Assembly: GCF_034043515.1 (NCBI RefSeq)
Contig: NZ_CP138214.1
Location: 930,001-994,000 of the forward strand
Length of the DNA stretch: 64,000 nt
DNA from: Pseudomonas sp. MUP55
Lineage (GTDB): Bacteria > Pseudomonadota > Gammaproteobacteria > Pseudomonadales > Pseudomonadaceae
Direction of reading: 5' to 3'
Position numbers and translations under genes: made by a program. Shown in pieces: positions 28,771 through 37,801 of the stretch; positions within the stretch are counted from its first letter, which is position 1, and each line of letters opens with the position of its first letter. The notes beneath the pieces are model-generated. The model was not told the DNA's origin, did no database searches, and worked only from the letters and a program-made list of their open reading frames with translations.

Positions 28771-28794
28771 GTGACCAAATTAGTCAATGGTCAC
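28771..28794. promoter_or_regulatory. TetR operator and promoter before the MFP gene
   Basis: GTGACCA-N10-TGGTCAC is a perfect 7-bp inverted repeat between tetR and the adaptor gene. The same half-site and spacing recur at 29,451-29,474. On the minus strand TTGACT (28,787-28,782) with GAGAAT 17 bp on forms a plausible promoter lying within and beside the repeat. Binding of the adjacent TetR here would repress the efflux genes. Confidence 0.75.
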
Positions 28795-28798
28795 AAAA

Positions 28799-29413
28799 TC
28801 ATGGCGCCAGGCTTCTCAGTATCAGCGCGGACAGATGCACGGGGGCTGTGGTGACAATGTCCAGGTTGTATTGCAACTGGACCGGGCTGATGTAAGGACG
28901 CATCACCAGATGGATCGCCTGAACGGCGTCATCCAACGGGGTCTTGCGTTCGAACTCCCCGGACTGTCGCCCTTCCAGAACAATGTCTCGAACCAACCTT
29001 GCGAGGCGCTCGTCGTGTGCCACAGCAGAGGGCCACTGTTCGCGCCCCGCCACCGCGGCGATGTCATAGAGCTTTCGGTCATGAAAAAACAGATCACTGC
29101 CGGCCTCTACAATCGCGCGAAACATACGTCGCAGCTTCTCGGAGGCCGTTGGCGCATCCGAAATCGCCGACTCTACGACGGCCATGATCATCGCCAGCCG
29201 ATTAGCGCAAATCACTTCACCGATAGCCTGTTTGGAGTCAAAGAATTTGTAGATATAGGCTTTGGAGAACCCAATGGCTTTGGCCAGATCGGAGACAGTA
29301 GTCTTCTCATAGCCGTAGTGACCAAAGTGCTGAGTGGCCGCTTCCACGACTTGGTCACGTACGCTGTGGTCGGAGGGTCCGCGATGGGGTGTAGTTTTCA
29401 ATTGATTAGTCAT
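28799..29413 (-). CDS. TetR-family repressor of the efflux cassette
   Basis: A 204-aa regulator. The TetR helix-turn-helix lies at about residues 17-65 (HFGHYGYEKTTVSDLAKAIG, then FSKAYIYKFFDSK). A helical ligand-binding domain follows. It is upstream of and codirectional with the MFP and RND genes, and is flanked on both sides by matching 24-bp inverted repeats, which fits autoregulation plus repression of the pump and of the divergent channel gene. The inducer is unknown. Confidence 0.92.
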   Translation of the reverse strand: MTNQLKTTPHRGPSDHSVRDQVVEAATQHFGHYGYEKTTVSDLAKAIGFSKAYIYKFFDSKQAIGEVICANRLAMIMAVVESAISDAPTASEKLRRMFRAIVEAGSDLFFHDRKLYDIAAVAGREQWPSAVAHDERLARLVRDIVLEGRQSGEFERKTPLDDAVQAIHLVMRPYISPVQLQYNLDIVTTAPVHLSALILRSLAP

Positions 29414-29440
29414 ATTTCCAGCCTAGTCCACAAGCCCTGA

Positions 29441-29474
29441 TTGACAACGAGTGACCATATCATGATGTTGTCAC
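29441..29474. promoter_or_regulatory. Divergent promoter region with second TetR operator
   Basis: GTGACCA-N10-TTGTCAC at 29,451-29,474 repeats the operator found before the MFP gene with one half-site mismatch. TTGACA at 29,441-29,446 is a plausible -35 for rightward transcription of the broken outer-membrane channel gene. TTGTCA on the other strand could serve tetR. Confidence 0.7.
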
Positions 29475-29501
29475 GGCTGATCGTAGATCAGGGAACATTC
29501 A

Positions 29502-29886
29502 ATGCGCACGCTCTCCACTACACACTGGTCATGAATACCAGCCACTGGCGAGCAGCGCAGAGGGCCCGGATTGTTTGAGTCCACAAGCACCGATCAAAGA
29601 CCGTTACCCGACGCAACCCGGCATCGAAACCAATATCAAAGTGGTTTCTTCAGGCAATGTCGTTTGGTGGGAGGGTTTCGGTGTTCCTTTGCTCAGCGAT
29701 CTGGTTACGCAGGCGCTTTCAAAAAATCTCACCTGGCTAAATCCGACGCACTACTCACCCAAGCACGGGCACAGCTCGGATTTGCGACAGCGGCGCTTCT
29801 GCCTTCGGGGCGGCGGTCGCCTAGGGGTCTGGAATTTCGGGTTTTGGGGTCACGGCTGGACAAGTATGAAAACTGACGGCCTCTAA
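29502..29886 (+). pseudogene. Outer-membrane efflux channel (NodT/OprM type), 5' remnant
   Basis: Pieces of an outer-membrane factor can be read in shifting frames. They are a start MRTLSTT at 29,502 after CAGGGA, then SSAEGPDCLSPQAPIKDRYP, VVWWEGFGVPLLSDLVTQAL, and in another frame TQARAQLGFATAALLPSG. These follow the family order from lipoprotein leader to first helical repeat. A stop and at least two frameshifts interrupt it and about 70% of the gene is gone after ~29,860. It is divergent from tetR and would have completed the tripartite pump. Confidence 0.75.
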
Positions 29887-30119
29887 GAAACCAATCGCTC
29901 AAGTCCAAGCGGTCCCCAAGATCGTCGCACTCTTGGAGAGTAAACCATCTGACAGTGACTAAGTGGCTGACCGATGGATCAAGGCTTAGGCTGTGGTTGA
30001 TTCGTACATCGGCGCGGTTCAGGCGAGGTCAACGAAACCAGATCGCCAATAGCTTGGTGAGGCATGCTCTTGCCTGTTGTCCGTGGTCAGCCTACTAAGC
30101 AACGGCGACAGTCCGAAGC

Positions 30120-30325
30120 TTATTCGCGACTGGTTTGGGATCTTTTGCGATTAATCATCGGCCTGGGAATTGCTAGTTTACGCCAAGCCTCTCAGTTGAA
30201 CGAAGCAGAGCAATACATGGAAGATAATATCTCTGGCCAGCATCACGAGACTCGATATCGCGAGGCTTTCGTTCAACGAGGAATGAGTTACACCTGGATC
30301 AGGTTTGAGTATCCGCGAAGAAGGG
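30120..30325 (+). pseudogene. Remnant of a chemoreceptor N-terminus
   Basis: In the plus strand [17 protein letters not shown] is nearly identical to the start of the sensor domain of chemoreceptor 1 ([17 protein letters not shown]), which lies in the opposite orientation 10 kb away. After a frameshift, LSFNE and IREEG match further along. Only ~65 codons remain and the sequence has diverged, so it is an old inverted partial copy of a related gene. The surrounding 29,887-30,385 holds nothing else recognisable. Confidence 0.7.
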
Positions 30326-30385
30326 CTGCCCCATAGCGTGAGTAGGTGCTATAGGGATTCTCTCACAGTCGCCCTTTGTGGTTAT

Positions 30386-32524
30386 TCAAACTTTGAACTG
30401 ATCCATGAGTTTCATCTGCTGGTTAGCCAGGGCATTGAGCTGGCTACTTACAGCCGCCGACTCGGTGGCCTGGCCGGTAAGGGTTTCGGTCACGGTGCGG
30501 ATCGCCGAGACGTTACGATTGACCTCTTCCGCCACCGCGCTTTGTTCTTCGGCGGCGCTTGCGATCTGCAGGTTCATGTCGCTGATTACCGTTACAGCGT
30601 CGCTGATCTTGCTCAAGGCCTTTACCGCTTCGTGGATCTGCCCGGCATTGCTTTGCGCTTGTTGCTGGCTGGAATGCATGGTCGCCACCACGCCCCGGGT
30701 GCCATTCTGGATACGTTCGATGACTAACCGAATTTCCTCTACCGAATCCTGGGTGCGTTTGGCCAAGTTGCGCACCTCATCGGCCACCACTGCAAAACCG
30801 CGTCCGCTTTCGCCGGCACGTGCCGCTTCGATCGCCGCGTTCAGCGCCAACAAGTTGGTCTGTTCGGCAATGCTGAGGATCACTTCCAGGACTGATCCGA
30901 TCTGCTCGCTATTTACAGCCAATTCCTCGACTTCACCGACAGCCTTGGTGACTTCCCGGGCAAGCGAGGTGATATCTCGGGTGCTTTGTTCGATAATCGA
31001 CATGCCTTCACGTGCCGACCGATCCGCGCCGCGTGCCGCGCTGGCAGCATTGGATGCGCTGTTTGCGACGTCATGGGCGGTTGCGCTCATTTCATTGGAC
31101 GCGGTGGCCACCTGATCTATCTCGCGAAACTGCACCTGCATCCCTTCGCTGGTCTGGCGCGCAATGGCCGAAGACTGATCTGCCGTACCCCGCGCTTCGG
31201 TGATGCTTTGTTTGATCTGCGAGATGGTAGGTTGCAGTTTGTCGAGGAAGCGATTGAACCAGCCCACGAGTTCGCCCAATTCATCCTTTTTTGTGTATGC
31301 AAGGCGCTGAGTGAGGTCCCCGTCGCCGCTGGCTATGCCCTTAAGCATGGCGGCTACGCTGTTGATCGGACGTGTCACGCCCGTTGCGGTGAGCCAAATC
31401 AGAAGCAGTCCGATTAGGCCGGCGGCTGCGCCAACCAATAGCGCTTTGAGGGTGCCGCTGGCTTGAGCTGCGTCGAGCACGGCTTGAAGCTTTACGCTGT
31501 CGGAGAGCATCTCGTGTTTGGGCAGTTTGATGATTACGCCCCAGGCTTTGGCATCAGCAATAGGCTTGACTGGGTAAACCGCGCTCACAGTATCGTCCTG
31601 TTCGCGGTTGACGTAGATGCCACTGGCGAGCAACTGCACGATCTCCTTGCCTTGTTCGCCGATGGTGTCGATTAGGTTTTTCCCAACCTTGGCTGGCTCG
31701 CCACTGTAAGCCGCAATAAGGCCCTTGCTGGAAACGATTTCCAGCTGCGCCGCACCTTCGAACAACTCTTTTTGCGCGGCGTCCGCGGTTGCTTGCAGGG
31801 TGTTGAGGGCGATATCAACACCAACTGCGCCTATGAATCTACCATCCACGATCAACGGCAAGGAGATTGTGGTCATGATAACCGGTGTGCCGGTCGCGGT
31901 GTCTTCGTAAGGTTCCAGTAAGCAGACGCTTCGGGTGTCTCGGGGGCAAGTGTACCAAATGTTGTACGGCGTTCCGCTAAGGTTGAGTGCGGTCTTGTTC
32001 AGGTCTTCGTCAGGCAGGATGGTGTTTAAAGCCCCATTGCCAGGGCGGGTCCAATAGCTAGCAAAGCGGCCATTTTCATTGGATGCACGGGCCTTGTCAT
32101 TGACGAACTCGCTGTCGTTGTCGCCGAGGCCATCGGGCTCGAGTACCAGCCAGATACCAAACACTTCGCTGTTGCGTTCGAAGGTGTTTTTTAGGCTCTG
32201 GTTGAGTTCTTCACGCAGGGCTCCGGCATCCAGTGAGCGCTTGGTGGCTAAGTTGTGCAGGTCTTTAACCTGAGCGGCAAAGGCCGTTATCAGAGTAAGA
32301 TTTTCACTAGCGGTTTTCTGCAGCAGGAGGGCTTGCTCGGCTGCTTTGGCTTGCAACAGGTTGTGCACGTTGCTGGTGAGCATCCGCGAGCTTGAGTCGC
32401 CGACCAGCCTGTTGTTCTGATTGGCTTCGTAGAGGTTGATGCTGATGATCAACGCTATTACGCCCAGCAGACATAACCCAGACAGCAGTACGATTTTCAG
32501 GCGTATCGATAGGGTGTCGAACAT
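30386..32524 (-). CDS. Methyl-accepting chemotaxis protein with Cache-like sensor (chemoreceptor 3)
   Basis: A 712-aa chemoreceptor starting [10 protein letters not shown]. Membrane segments lie near residues 12-30 and 355-378, enclosing a ~320-residue periplasmic domain of double-Cache type with [16 protein letters not shown] and [21 protein letters not shown] motifs. HAMP follows, then the signalling domain with [23 protein letters not shown] at 32,524 is preferred over a GTG four codons upstream. The Cache family usually senses amino acids, organic acids or similar small molecules; the ligand is not predictable here. No pentapeptide tail. Confidence 0.92.
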   Translation of the reverse strand: MFDTLSIRLKIVLLSGLCLLGVIALIISINLYEANQNNRLVGDSSSRMLTSNVHNLLQAKAAEQALLLQKTASENLTLITAFAAQVKDLHNLATKRSLDAGALREELNQSLKNTFERNSEVFGIWLVLEPDGLGDNDSEFVNDKARASNENGRFASYWTRPGNGALNTILPDEDLNKTALNLSGTPYNIWYTCPRDTRSVCLLEPYEDTATGTPVIMTTISLPLIVDGRFIGAVGVDIALNTLQATADAAQKELFEGAAQLEIVSSKGLIAAYSGEPAKVGKNLIDTIGEQGKEIVQLLASGIYVNREQDDTVSAVYPVKPIADAKAWGVIIKLPKHEMLSDSVKLQAVLDAAQASGTLKALLVGAAAGLIGLLLIWLTATGVTRPINSVAAMLKGIASGDGDLTQRLAYTKKDELGELVGWFNRFLDKLQPTISQIKQSITEARGTADQSSAIARQTSEGMQVQFREIDQVATASNEMSATAHDVANSASNAASAARGADRSAREGMSIIEQSTRDITSLAREVTKAVGEVEELAVNSEQIGSVLEVILSIAEQTNLLALNAAIEAARAGESGRGFAVVADEVRNLAKRTQDSVEEIRLVIERIQNGTRGVVATMHSSQQQAQSNAGQIHEAVKALSKISDAVTVISDMNLQIASAAEEQSAVAEEVNRNVSAIRTVTETLTGQATESAAVSSQLNALANQQMKLMDQFKV

Positions 32525-32881
32525 AGGTTCACTCACTTATGGGAGTCTAGAAATGCATGCACTGAAAGGCCGAGTCCATTCCCCCTTTGTGACCTACATC
32601 GGCGCAATCGGCCAACTGGTGAAATATAAGCGACGAGCGGTAGTGAAAGCTCCAGCAAGCGTGGTAGGGGCGTCCTCTATTCGTAAGCGTCTCCAGAAGG
32701 CACCTTGTCCAGGCTGAAGTATCCAGTCCTCTGGAAGGTGGTCGCATCTTCATGAGTAACTGTTGTTGGAGCCACTCCAGTTGCGCATCGACTTCATCGA
32801 AACAGTATTTAGCTTTCCAGCTTCGCGGAGGCCAGCTTGAGGCCCAAGTCTGCCTTTTACATGTCAAACTGGAAGTGCCGG

Positions 32882-33390
32882 CTAAGGCTTATCAATGAGA
32901 AAAACGTGTGGTGAATCTTTTTGATTCCAAGAAAATAATACTAAATGCCATAAGCCCGGCGCTTTCCTCGAAGTGTCAATAAGTCCTTTAGCGCCGGACG
33001 CCTCAAGGCGATCACGAACTGCGCACGAGCTCGGCACTGCACCTGCTGCTAACACGTCCTGCCATGGAGCGATGGATTCTTCGATGTGAACTCCCAACGA
33101 CTTCAAAGCTGACGAATCACGTAGATCAAAAATGTGTTTTCCAACAACACGCACATAGACAATCTCGAGCTGAGCATTGCGGCACGCTTGTGAGATTGCA
33201 TCGCGGCATCTACACCTTCTCGCGATGAGCTCAAGTACAGCGTAGGTTGATTGCTGCGTCAGTAGCGCCCAGCCGTTCTAGAACCGCAAAGCGCGGAGGT
33301 CCGGTAGTTAGGATCTACAGCGCGATAGAAAACCCCATTAACTTCGGCGAACATCGTGCGGACCTTTCCTGCCACGAATTGCCAGACCAT
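32882..33390 (-). pseudogene. RES-domain toxin gene, broken
   Basis: RES toxins degrade NAD+ and are paired with Xre/ParS antitoxins. Here the N-terminal part (from 33,390) reads VNGVFYRAVDPNYR and, after an in-frame TGA, PTLYLSSSREGVDAAM, with the conserved Arg and Glu. Another frame then continues VRVVGKHIFDLRDS to the C-terminus with GLIDTSRK, which carries the Ser region. One nonsense codon and one frameshift inactivate it. No antitoxin gene is visible upstream. It is flanked by unrecognisable sequence (32,525-32,881 and 33,391-33,921). Confidence 0.72.
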
Positions 33391-33921
33391 TGTGGCAATC
33401 CATAAGCATCGCTTTGCGTAAAACCTCGGCTCACCCAATGGTCTGCGTGTGCTAACTGTGATGTGCGATAGCCGTTTAAAAGACAGAATCCAGCGATGAG
33501 AAACGTTTGTGCTCTGGGGTAGGCCAAGGCGACGCTGGATCTCGAAACCGTCTCGGCCATCCTGGATGAAGCAGGCTTCATCTAGGATGTGAATGCGCTG
33601 TTTGAGAAAAGGCCGTTTTCACTCAAGCTGAATCGGCCGAGCGTGCCTACGTGATTTGAGTCCCTCTGAGCTGCACGCCGAGGTCCATCAGCGTCGCGCA
33701 TGGGACCTTGTGCCTGTGCAGCCACGACGGTCGACATGTCTGTCTACAAGCGATGGTGATGCCTTACTCGGGCGAGAGCGGATGTGTCGACCGGATTCCT
33801 GTTAAATAGGCTCCGGACATTCCAACAGTCCGGGGGCGCATTTTTGTTCATTTCATTCTGGAGAATGCGTCCGTTCCGGCAGGATCCGCATCGGTTAATC
33901 AGGAGCACCCTCGGGCACAAA

Positions 33922-34412
33922 TCAAACGCGGAATCGACGAATCTGCTCGTTGAGCTGCACCGCCAGTTCAGAAAGCTGCTGGCTAGCCGCTCGTGTCTGC
34001 TCCGCACCGGCGGCAGTTTGCACCGAGAGATCTCGGATTCGCACAAGGTTACGGTCAACTTCCCGAGCCACCATGGCCTGCTCCTCGGCAGCGCTCGCGA
34101 TTACCAGATTTCGTTCATCAATGCCCGATACTGATTGGGCAATCGCAGCTAGGGCAGTACTGGCCGACTGAGCCTGCTCCCGTGTGTGCCGAGCCTGGTC
34201 AGCACTGGTCACCAGGGCATCCACCGTCTGGACGGTGCCCTGCTGAATGCTGCCAATCATACTTTCGATTTCGCGGGTGCTCTCACCGGTGCGGTGAGCC
34301 AGGGCTCGAACTTCGTCGGCAACCACCGCAAAACCTCGACCTGCGTCGCCTGCGCGTGCTGCCTCGATTGCAGCGTTGAGAGCCAACAAGTTGGTCTGCT
34401 CGGCGACCCGCA
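33922..34412 (-). pseudogene. Chemoreceptor 3' fragment joined to traD
   Basis: About 163 codons encode the second half of a chemoreceptor signalling domain. It starts abruptly at the hairpin tip ([20 protein letters not shown]) and runs to a typical end (NEQIRRFRV). Sensor, membrane segments, HAMP and the first signalling helix are missing. The upstream DNA switches within a few bases to traD, so the fragment records a deletion joint. Whether it is translated is unclear because it has no own start or ribosome site. Confidence 0.88.
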
Positions 34413-35935
34413 ACTGACACCAGGTCGCTGAACATCGAGTTGCCCACCGCTGCAGCTACCTCTGTATCAGATAAAGCGTCCAGGCCGACATAGACCACTG
34501 CCCGTTTGCGGATGATCTGCATCCAGTCAAAGATTGGACGTGGGTCCTCAAGATCCATGTAGTCGGGAGATAGCAGCTCTGCAATCCGGCCTGTGGTCAG
34601 TTTTTCCAGCAATGGCAGAAGGCTGGCCACGATTTTGTCGAAATAGGTTTTGTCATAGCGTACGGCTGATCGCAGACCCTCCATCACTGGGTCGGAGATG
34701 CGTTGCTGAGTGAGGTACATGTCCAGTGCCACCACGCGTAGCGGTCGATCCTTCATGGCGAAACTGAGGTTCTTACGATCGATCTTTCCTTCCAGCTCAA
34801 CGATGGTTTGCCAGGCTTTGGGATCATTTTCAGCAAAGTGCTTCTGCGCATACTCGATAAACAGCGCGTCAATGTTTGTCACATGCTTGAGGATCTGTTC
34901 ATAGTCAGGCCGACGTCCCAGTGCCACGAGGGCGCGCGCGATGATGTTGACGAAACGCCAGGCGAATTCCCGGAATGCCGCGGAATTGCCTTCCCCCGAA
35001 AGTTGGCCGGCTATGCGGGTGGCAACCTCCGAGATCCGACCAAACCGGCCGACGGCGTTGTAGCGAGCGGAGTGATCGGGCCAGCCTAGGTGGAACACGT
35101 AGAATTCCTCCAGTCGGTTTGCGCGCTTGCATTCGATGTACATGCGCTTCAGGAGGTCTGCGTCGCCTTTAGGATCGAAGACAATCACCACTTCGCGGTC
35201 CAGGTCCATTTCTACATTGCGCTGGCTTCGATGAACGGGTTGCACGCGGCGCCCCATATGAACGCGGCGCCGGGGGCTACGGCGGGTACGCCTGATGTCT
35301 TGGGTGATAAACAACTCTGCCAGGCGGGTTTTTCCAACACGAGTAGTCCCCAATACAAGGGAGTGTCCAACCCGCTCACCCAGTGGCAGGCTGACATCCG
35401 CTTCGTTCGGCTCTATGCCGTGTAAGCGCGGTAGCCCCCCGACTGGAGGAAGTGGACGCGCCGGGTTAAATGGCACATCCCACGAGGTAGCCTTTGACAG
35501 CAATTTGAGTGGAAAGGGCGCGAACTCCAAACGCTCCTCAATTCTGCGAGCAAAGGTATAGATAGACGTGGGCTCGACATACTCGGCGTACTTTGGGAGG
35601 TAAGTCTCCATCAACCGCTGAGTATGTTTTTGGGTCCAGCGAAAGCCTTTACCGATGAATAGCCGCTCATTGCTGACCGGCATGTCTTTGCTGGTCATGG
35701 TGTAGTGGGGTAGGCGCCGAATATTGCGCCGGTAACGCAGCACCACCAACGCTTGTTTGAGGCGGACGAACCCTAGACCCAGAAAGCCTGTACCGGCAAC
35801 CATGCCGAATAAAGGCGTCAGAGCAACCGCCCAGGGCGCGAAAATACAGAGCAACGCCGCAGCGGCACATACGCAAACTGTGTACAGCTCAACAGCAGGG
35901 CGTAGTAACGACTCAATGGTGTAGGAGGTGGCCAT
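34283..35935 (-). pseudogene. traD: Conjugative coupling protein TraD (TIGR03743), 3' truncated
   Basis: The type IV coupling ATPase that brings DNA to the transfer channel. Membrane segments lie near residues 17-57, Walker A GTTRVGKT at ~196-203, and VVIVFDPKGDADLLKRM near 252-268. An Arg-rich stretch of ~33 residues between these two is unusual. Genuine traD ends after [10 protein letters not shown] (about residue 510, nt 34,406). The last 40 codons are an out-of-frame read of a chemoreceptor gene. The Walker B region (DEFNEL type) and the ~200 C-terminal residues are lost, so it cannot be active. Confidence 0.9.
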
Positions 35936-35938
35936 GGA

Positions 35939-36349
35939 TCACTTCCTATGAGTGAAAGGGGACAGTGGCCCCACTGTTTCGAAATGGAAAACGACTGGCT
36001 TGCCTGTCTCAGCGATCAGCCCATAGGACTTGGCCAGGCGGTATATGGGGTGGTAGCTGTTGAGGGAGTCGACGTGTCCAGCAATGCGCTCTCGCCAGAC
36101 TTCTAGTGGCATCGCTGCCTTGCTCAAATTACACGGCACGCACGCGGGCATCATGTTGCTGATGGCGTGGTTCTCTGGCCGCCCCAAAATGATGGCACCG
36201 GAGTACTTGCCGTCCACCCTCTCTGGTTCTCGCCATACTGCTTCCTTGTGGTCCGCATGCCACCGGTCACCCAACAGCACACCGCAGTATGCGCAATGGC
36301 CCGCGAATTTAGCGTGAAGCTCGCAGCGTTGCTTCTTGGTCAGCTTCAT
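35939..36349 (-). CDS. HNH endonuclease-type protein of the ICE
   Basis: A 136-aa protein with an HNH fold signature. CAYCG near residue 18 and CVPCN near 86 form the zinc site. WHADHKEAVW contributes the catalytic His, and NMMPACVPC the Asn of the motif. It stops 3 bp before the traD start and overlaps the upstream small gene by 41 nt, as part of a leftward ICE operon. Its role in conjugation is unknown. Confidence 0.82.
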   Translation of the reverse strand: MKLTKKQRCELHAKFAGHCAYCGVLLGDRWHADHKEAVWREPERVDGKYSGAIILGRPENHAISNMMPACVPCNLSKAAMPLEVWRERIAGHVDSLNSYHPIYRLAKSYGLIAETGKPVVFHFETVGPLSPFTHRK

Positions 36350-36593
36350 GGGGCCGGGATCCTCCTTTCATGCGTGATGATGAATTGGCCAACTCTTGCC
36401 TCGCTTGCTCAACTGCCTCGGGCAGGCGTTCTTTTAGCCGCTGACATAGCTCCACCTCGTCACCAGGTACGCGGGCGATGACGGTGCCGCCATAGAGCTT
36501 GGCGACATAGGTGACCTGTTCAAAAAGCAGTTGGCCTGCTCGTGGGTCATCTGGTTGCTTGATGACCAAGGTGATGTGCGTAAGAGAGGCCAT
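36309..36593 (-). CDS. Conserved small ICE protein, unknown function
   Basis: A 94-aa hydrophilic protein. An N-terminal beta-rich part (HITLVIKQPDDPRAGQLL) is followed by a charged helical C-terminus with many Glu and Arg. It lies between the TIGR03765 fragment and the HNH gene in the ICE operon, 7 bp after the former. No family recognised by name. Confidence 0.6.
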   Translation of the reverse strand: MASLTHITLVIKQPDDPRAGQLLFEQVTYVAKLYGGTVIARVPGDEVELCQRLKERLPEAVEQARQELANSSSRMKGGSRPHEADQEATLRASR

Positions 36594-36600
36594 ACCCTGG

Positions 36601-36885
36601 TTACTGCTGGATCGTTGTGGCAGTGATCAACAGGGGGTAATGCTGGACTCCCAGGCGCTGTGCCAGATCATTTGATGGTGCCGGGACCAACTGTAGATTT
36701 CCTGCCCATCGTTGGATTTCGGCAAACCGCTCGGCGCTTGCCACGTTAACCACAAGGCCAACTGCCTGCAGTTGCTGTAACTGATCGCGGCGCTGTGATA
36801 ACCACTTTCTGGATTTTTCATCGTCGCCTACAAGAAACAATGGTTGCAGGCCAGGTGCATCGATTACCCACAATGGATTCTTCGA
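36601..36885 (-). pseudogene. TIGR03765 (PFL_4695) ICE protein, C-terminal fragment
   Basis: About 95 codons match the end of this ICE family: PLWVIDAPGLQPLFLVGDDE, then VGLVVNVASAE and a terminal HYPLLITAT. The family's N-terminal part, with its signal peptide, is missing. Upstream the frame becomes DUF2786 coding sequence read out of phase. It is the product of an internal deletion of the ICE backbone. Confidence 0.75.
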
Positions 36886-37045
36886 TTGTATGGGCAGCAA
36901 CTTCGGTGTGTTCCAAGTTGTACTGCTTCATCAAATGGCGAGCTTGACGAAGTGCAATTTCCACTTCGTTTGGGGCAGCGCCTTGTGACTTGGCCAGCGC
37001 CATGAGTTTGGCGACCTTGCTGAGGACTTTTTGCTTGTCCATCAT
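36866..37045 (-). pseudogene. DUF2786 protein, N-terminal fragment
   Basis: About 57 codons carry the DUF2786 core (MMDKQKVLSKVAKLMALAKS, then ALRQARHLMKQYNL). The frame then crosses into the TIGR03765 fragment and is lost; the open frame ends at 36,818. The original protein would be longer. It overlaps the upstream hypothetical gene by 4 nt, so it was part of the same operon before the deletion. Confidence 0.72.
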
Positions 37046-37800
37046 TCACCCCCTTCCTGTTGAAGACGGGGGGAGAGCGCCTCAGACCACAGGCGAAGTG
37101 TTTCTTCCTCATCAGCAGATAGGTGAGTCCGGGCAAGACAGTCCGCAACCTTCTGTTTCAAGGCATCAAGACGGTCTTGAACACTTGAGCCATCGTCGTA
37201 AGCAATCTCTTGCTCAACAGTTTGCACAACGTCATTACGCAGAGAGAGAACCGTGCTTATCCAAAAGGCACTTGGGCTGGTCCAGCCAATAAGCTTTCGA
37301 GTTCTGGCAGGCGACAGGTAATCACGGAGCCTGAGATTGAACTCCCTAGGTGAATAACCATTCCTGAAAACGTCTGCGCGATTGAGCGTCAGCGCTGTTT
37401 TAAGAATATCTAGGAGAGGGTCCAAAGCCGTTGACTCAGGAACAAAAGGTTCTAGATATGTTTCAGCTACCAGGCGTTTGGCTTCGGCATATCGACTTTG
37501 CTGACGGCGTTTGGCTTGGCTTTCGTCGCGGCCGCGCTTTTCCTTCGCGTGCTTTATGTTCGAGTTCACTGACTCGATTAGCTTCGCGGCGTCTTGCAAA
37601 AGCTGAATCTGTTCAACGCTCAACTGGGCGCCAATCCGACCGGGTAGATGGCAACCGCTTGTCAGGGCTCTGATTTCTCGTGCGGTTCCACTGAGCTTGG
37701 CTTGCAAGCTGCGCAATTGCTGAGCGCTGTAGTACTTGCCAACCTCTAGGATGAGATCTGCAGTAATACTGCGGGCGTCGGTAATGGAGGGCTTCGCCAT
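37042..37800 (-). CDS. Hypothetical ICE protein (252 aa)
   Basis: A largely helical, basic protein. A central charged segment (about residues 83-110, KHAKEKRGRDESQAKRRQQ) likely forms a coiled coil. No recognised domain. It lies between the parA remnant and the DUF2786 remnant with minimal spacing, so it belongs to the replication and partition module at the att end of such ICEs. It appears full length. Confidence 0.65.
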   Translation of the reverse strand: MAKPSITDARSITADLILEVGKYYSAQQLRSLQAKLSGTAREIRALTSGCHLPGRIGAQLSVEQIQLLQDAAKLIESVNSNIKHAKEKRGRDESQAKRRQQSRYAEAKRLVAETYLEPFVPESTALDPLLDILKTALTLNRADVFRNGYSPREFNLRLRDYLSPARTRKLIGWTSPSAFWISTVLSLRNDVVQTVEQEIAYDDGSSVQDRLDALKQKVADCLARTHLSADEEETLRLWSEALSPRLQQEGGE

Positions 37801-37801
37801 T

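Noticed and set aside
33520-33650. Plus-strand peptide resembling the start of an acyl-CoA dehydrogenase (DLETVSAILDEAG)
   Set aside because: Match is only ~13 residues, followed by a stop and no further family motifs.
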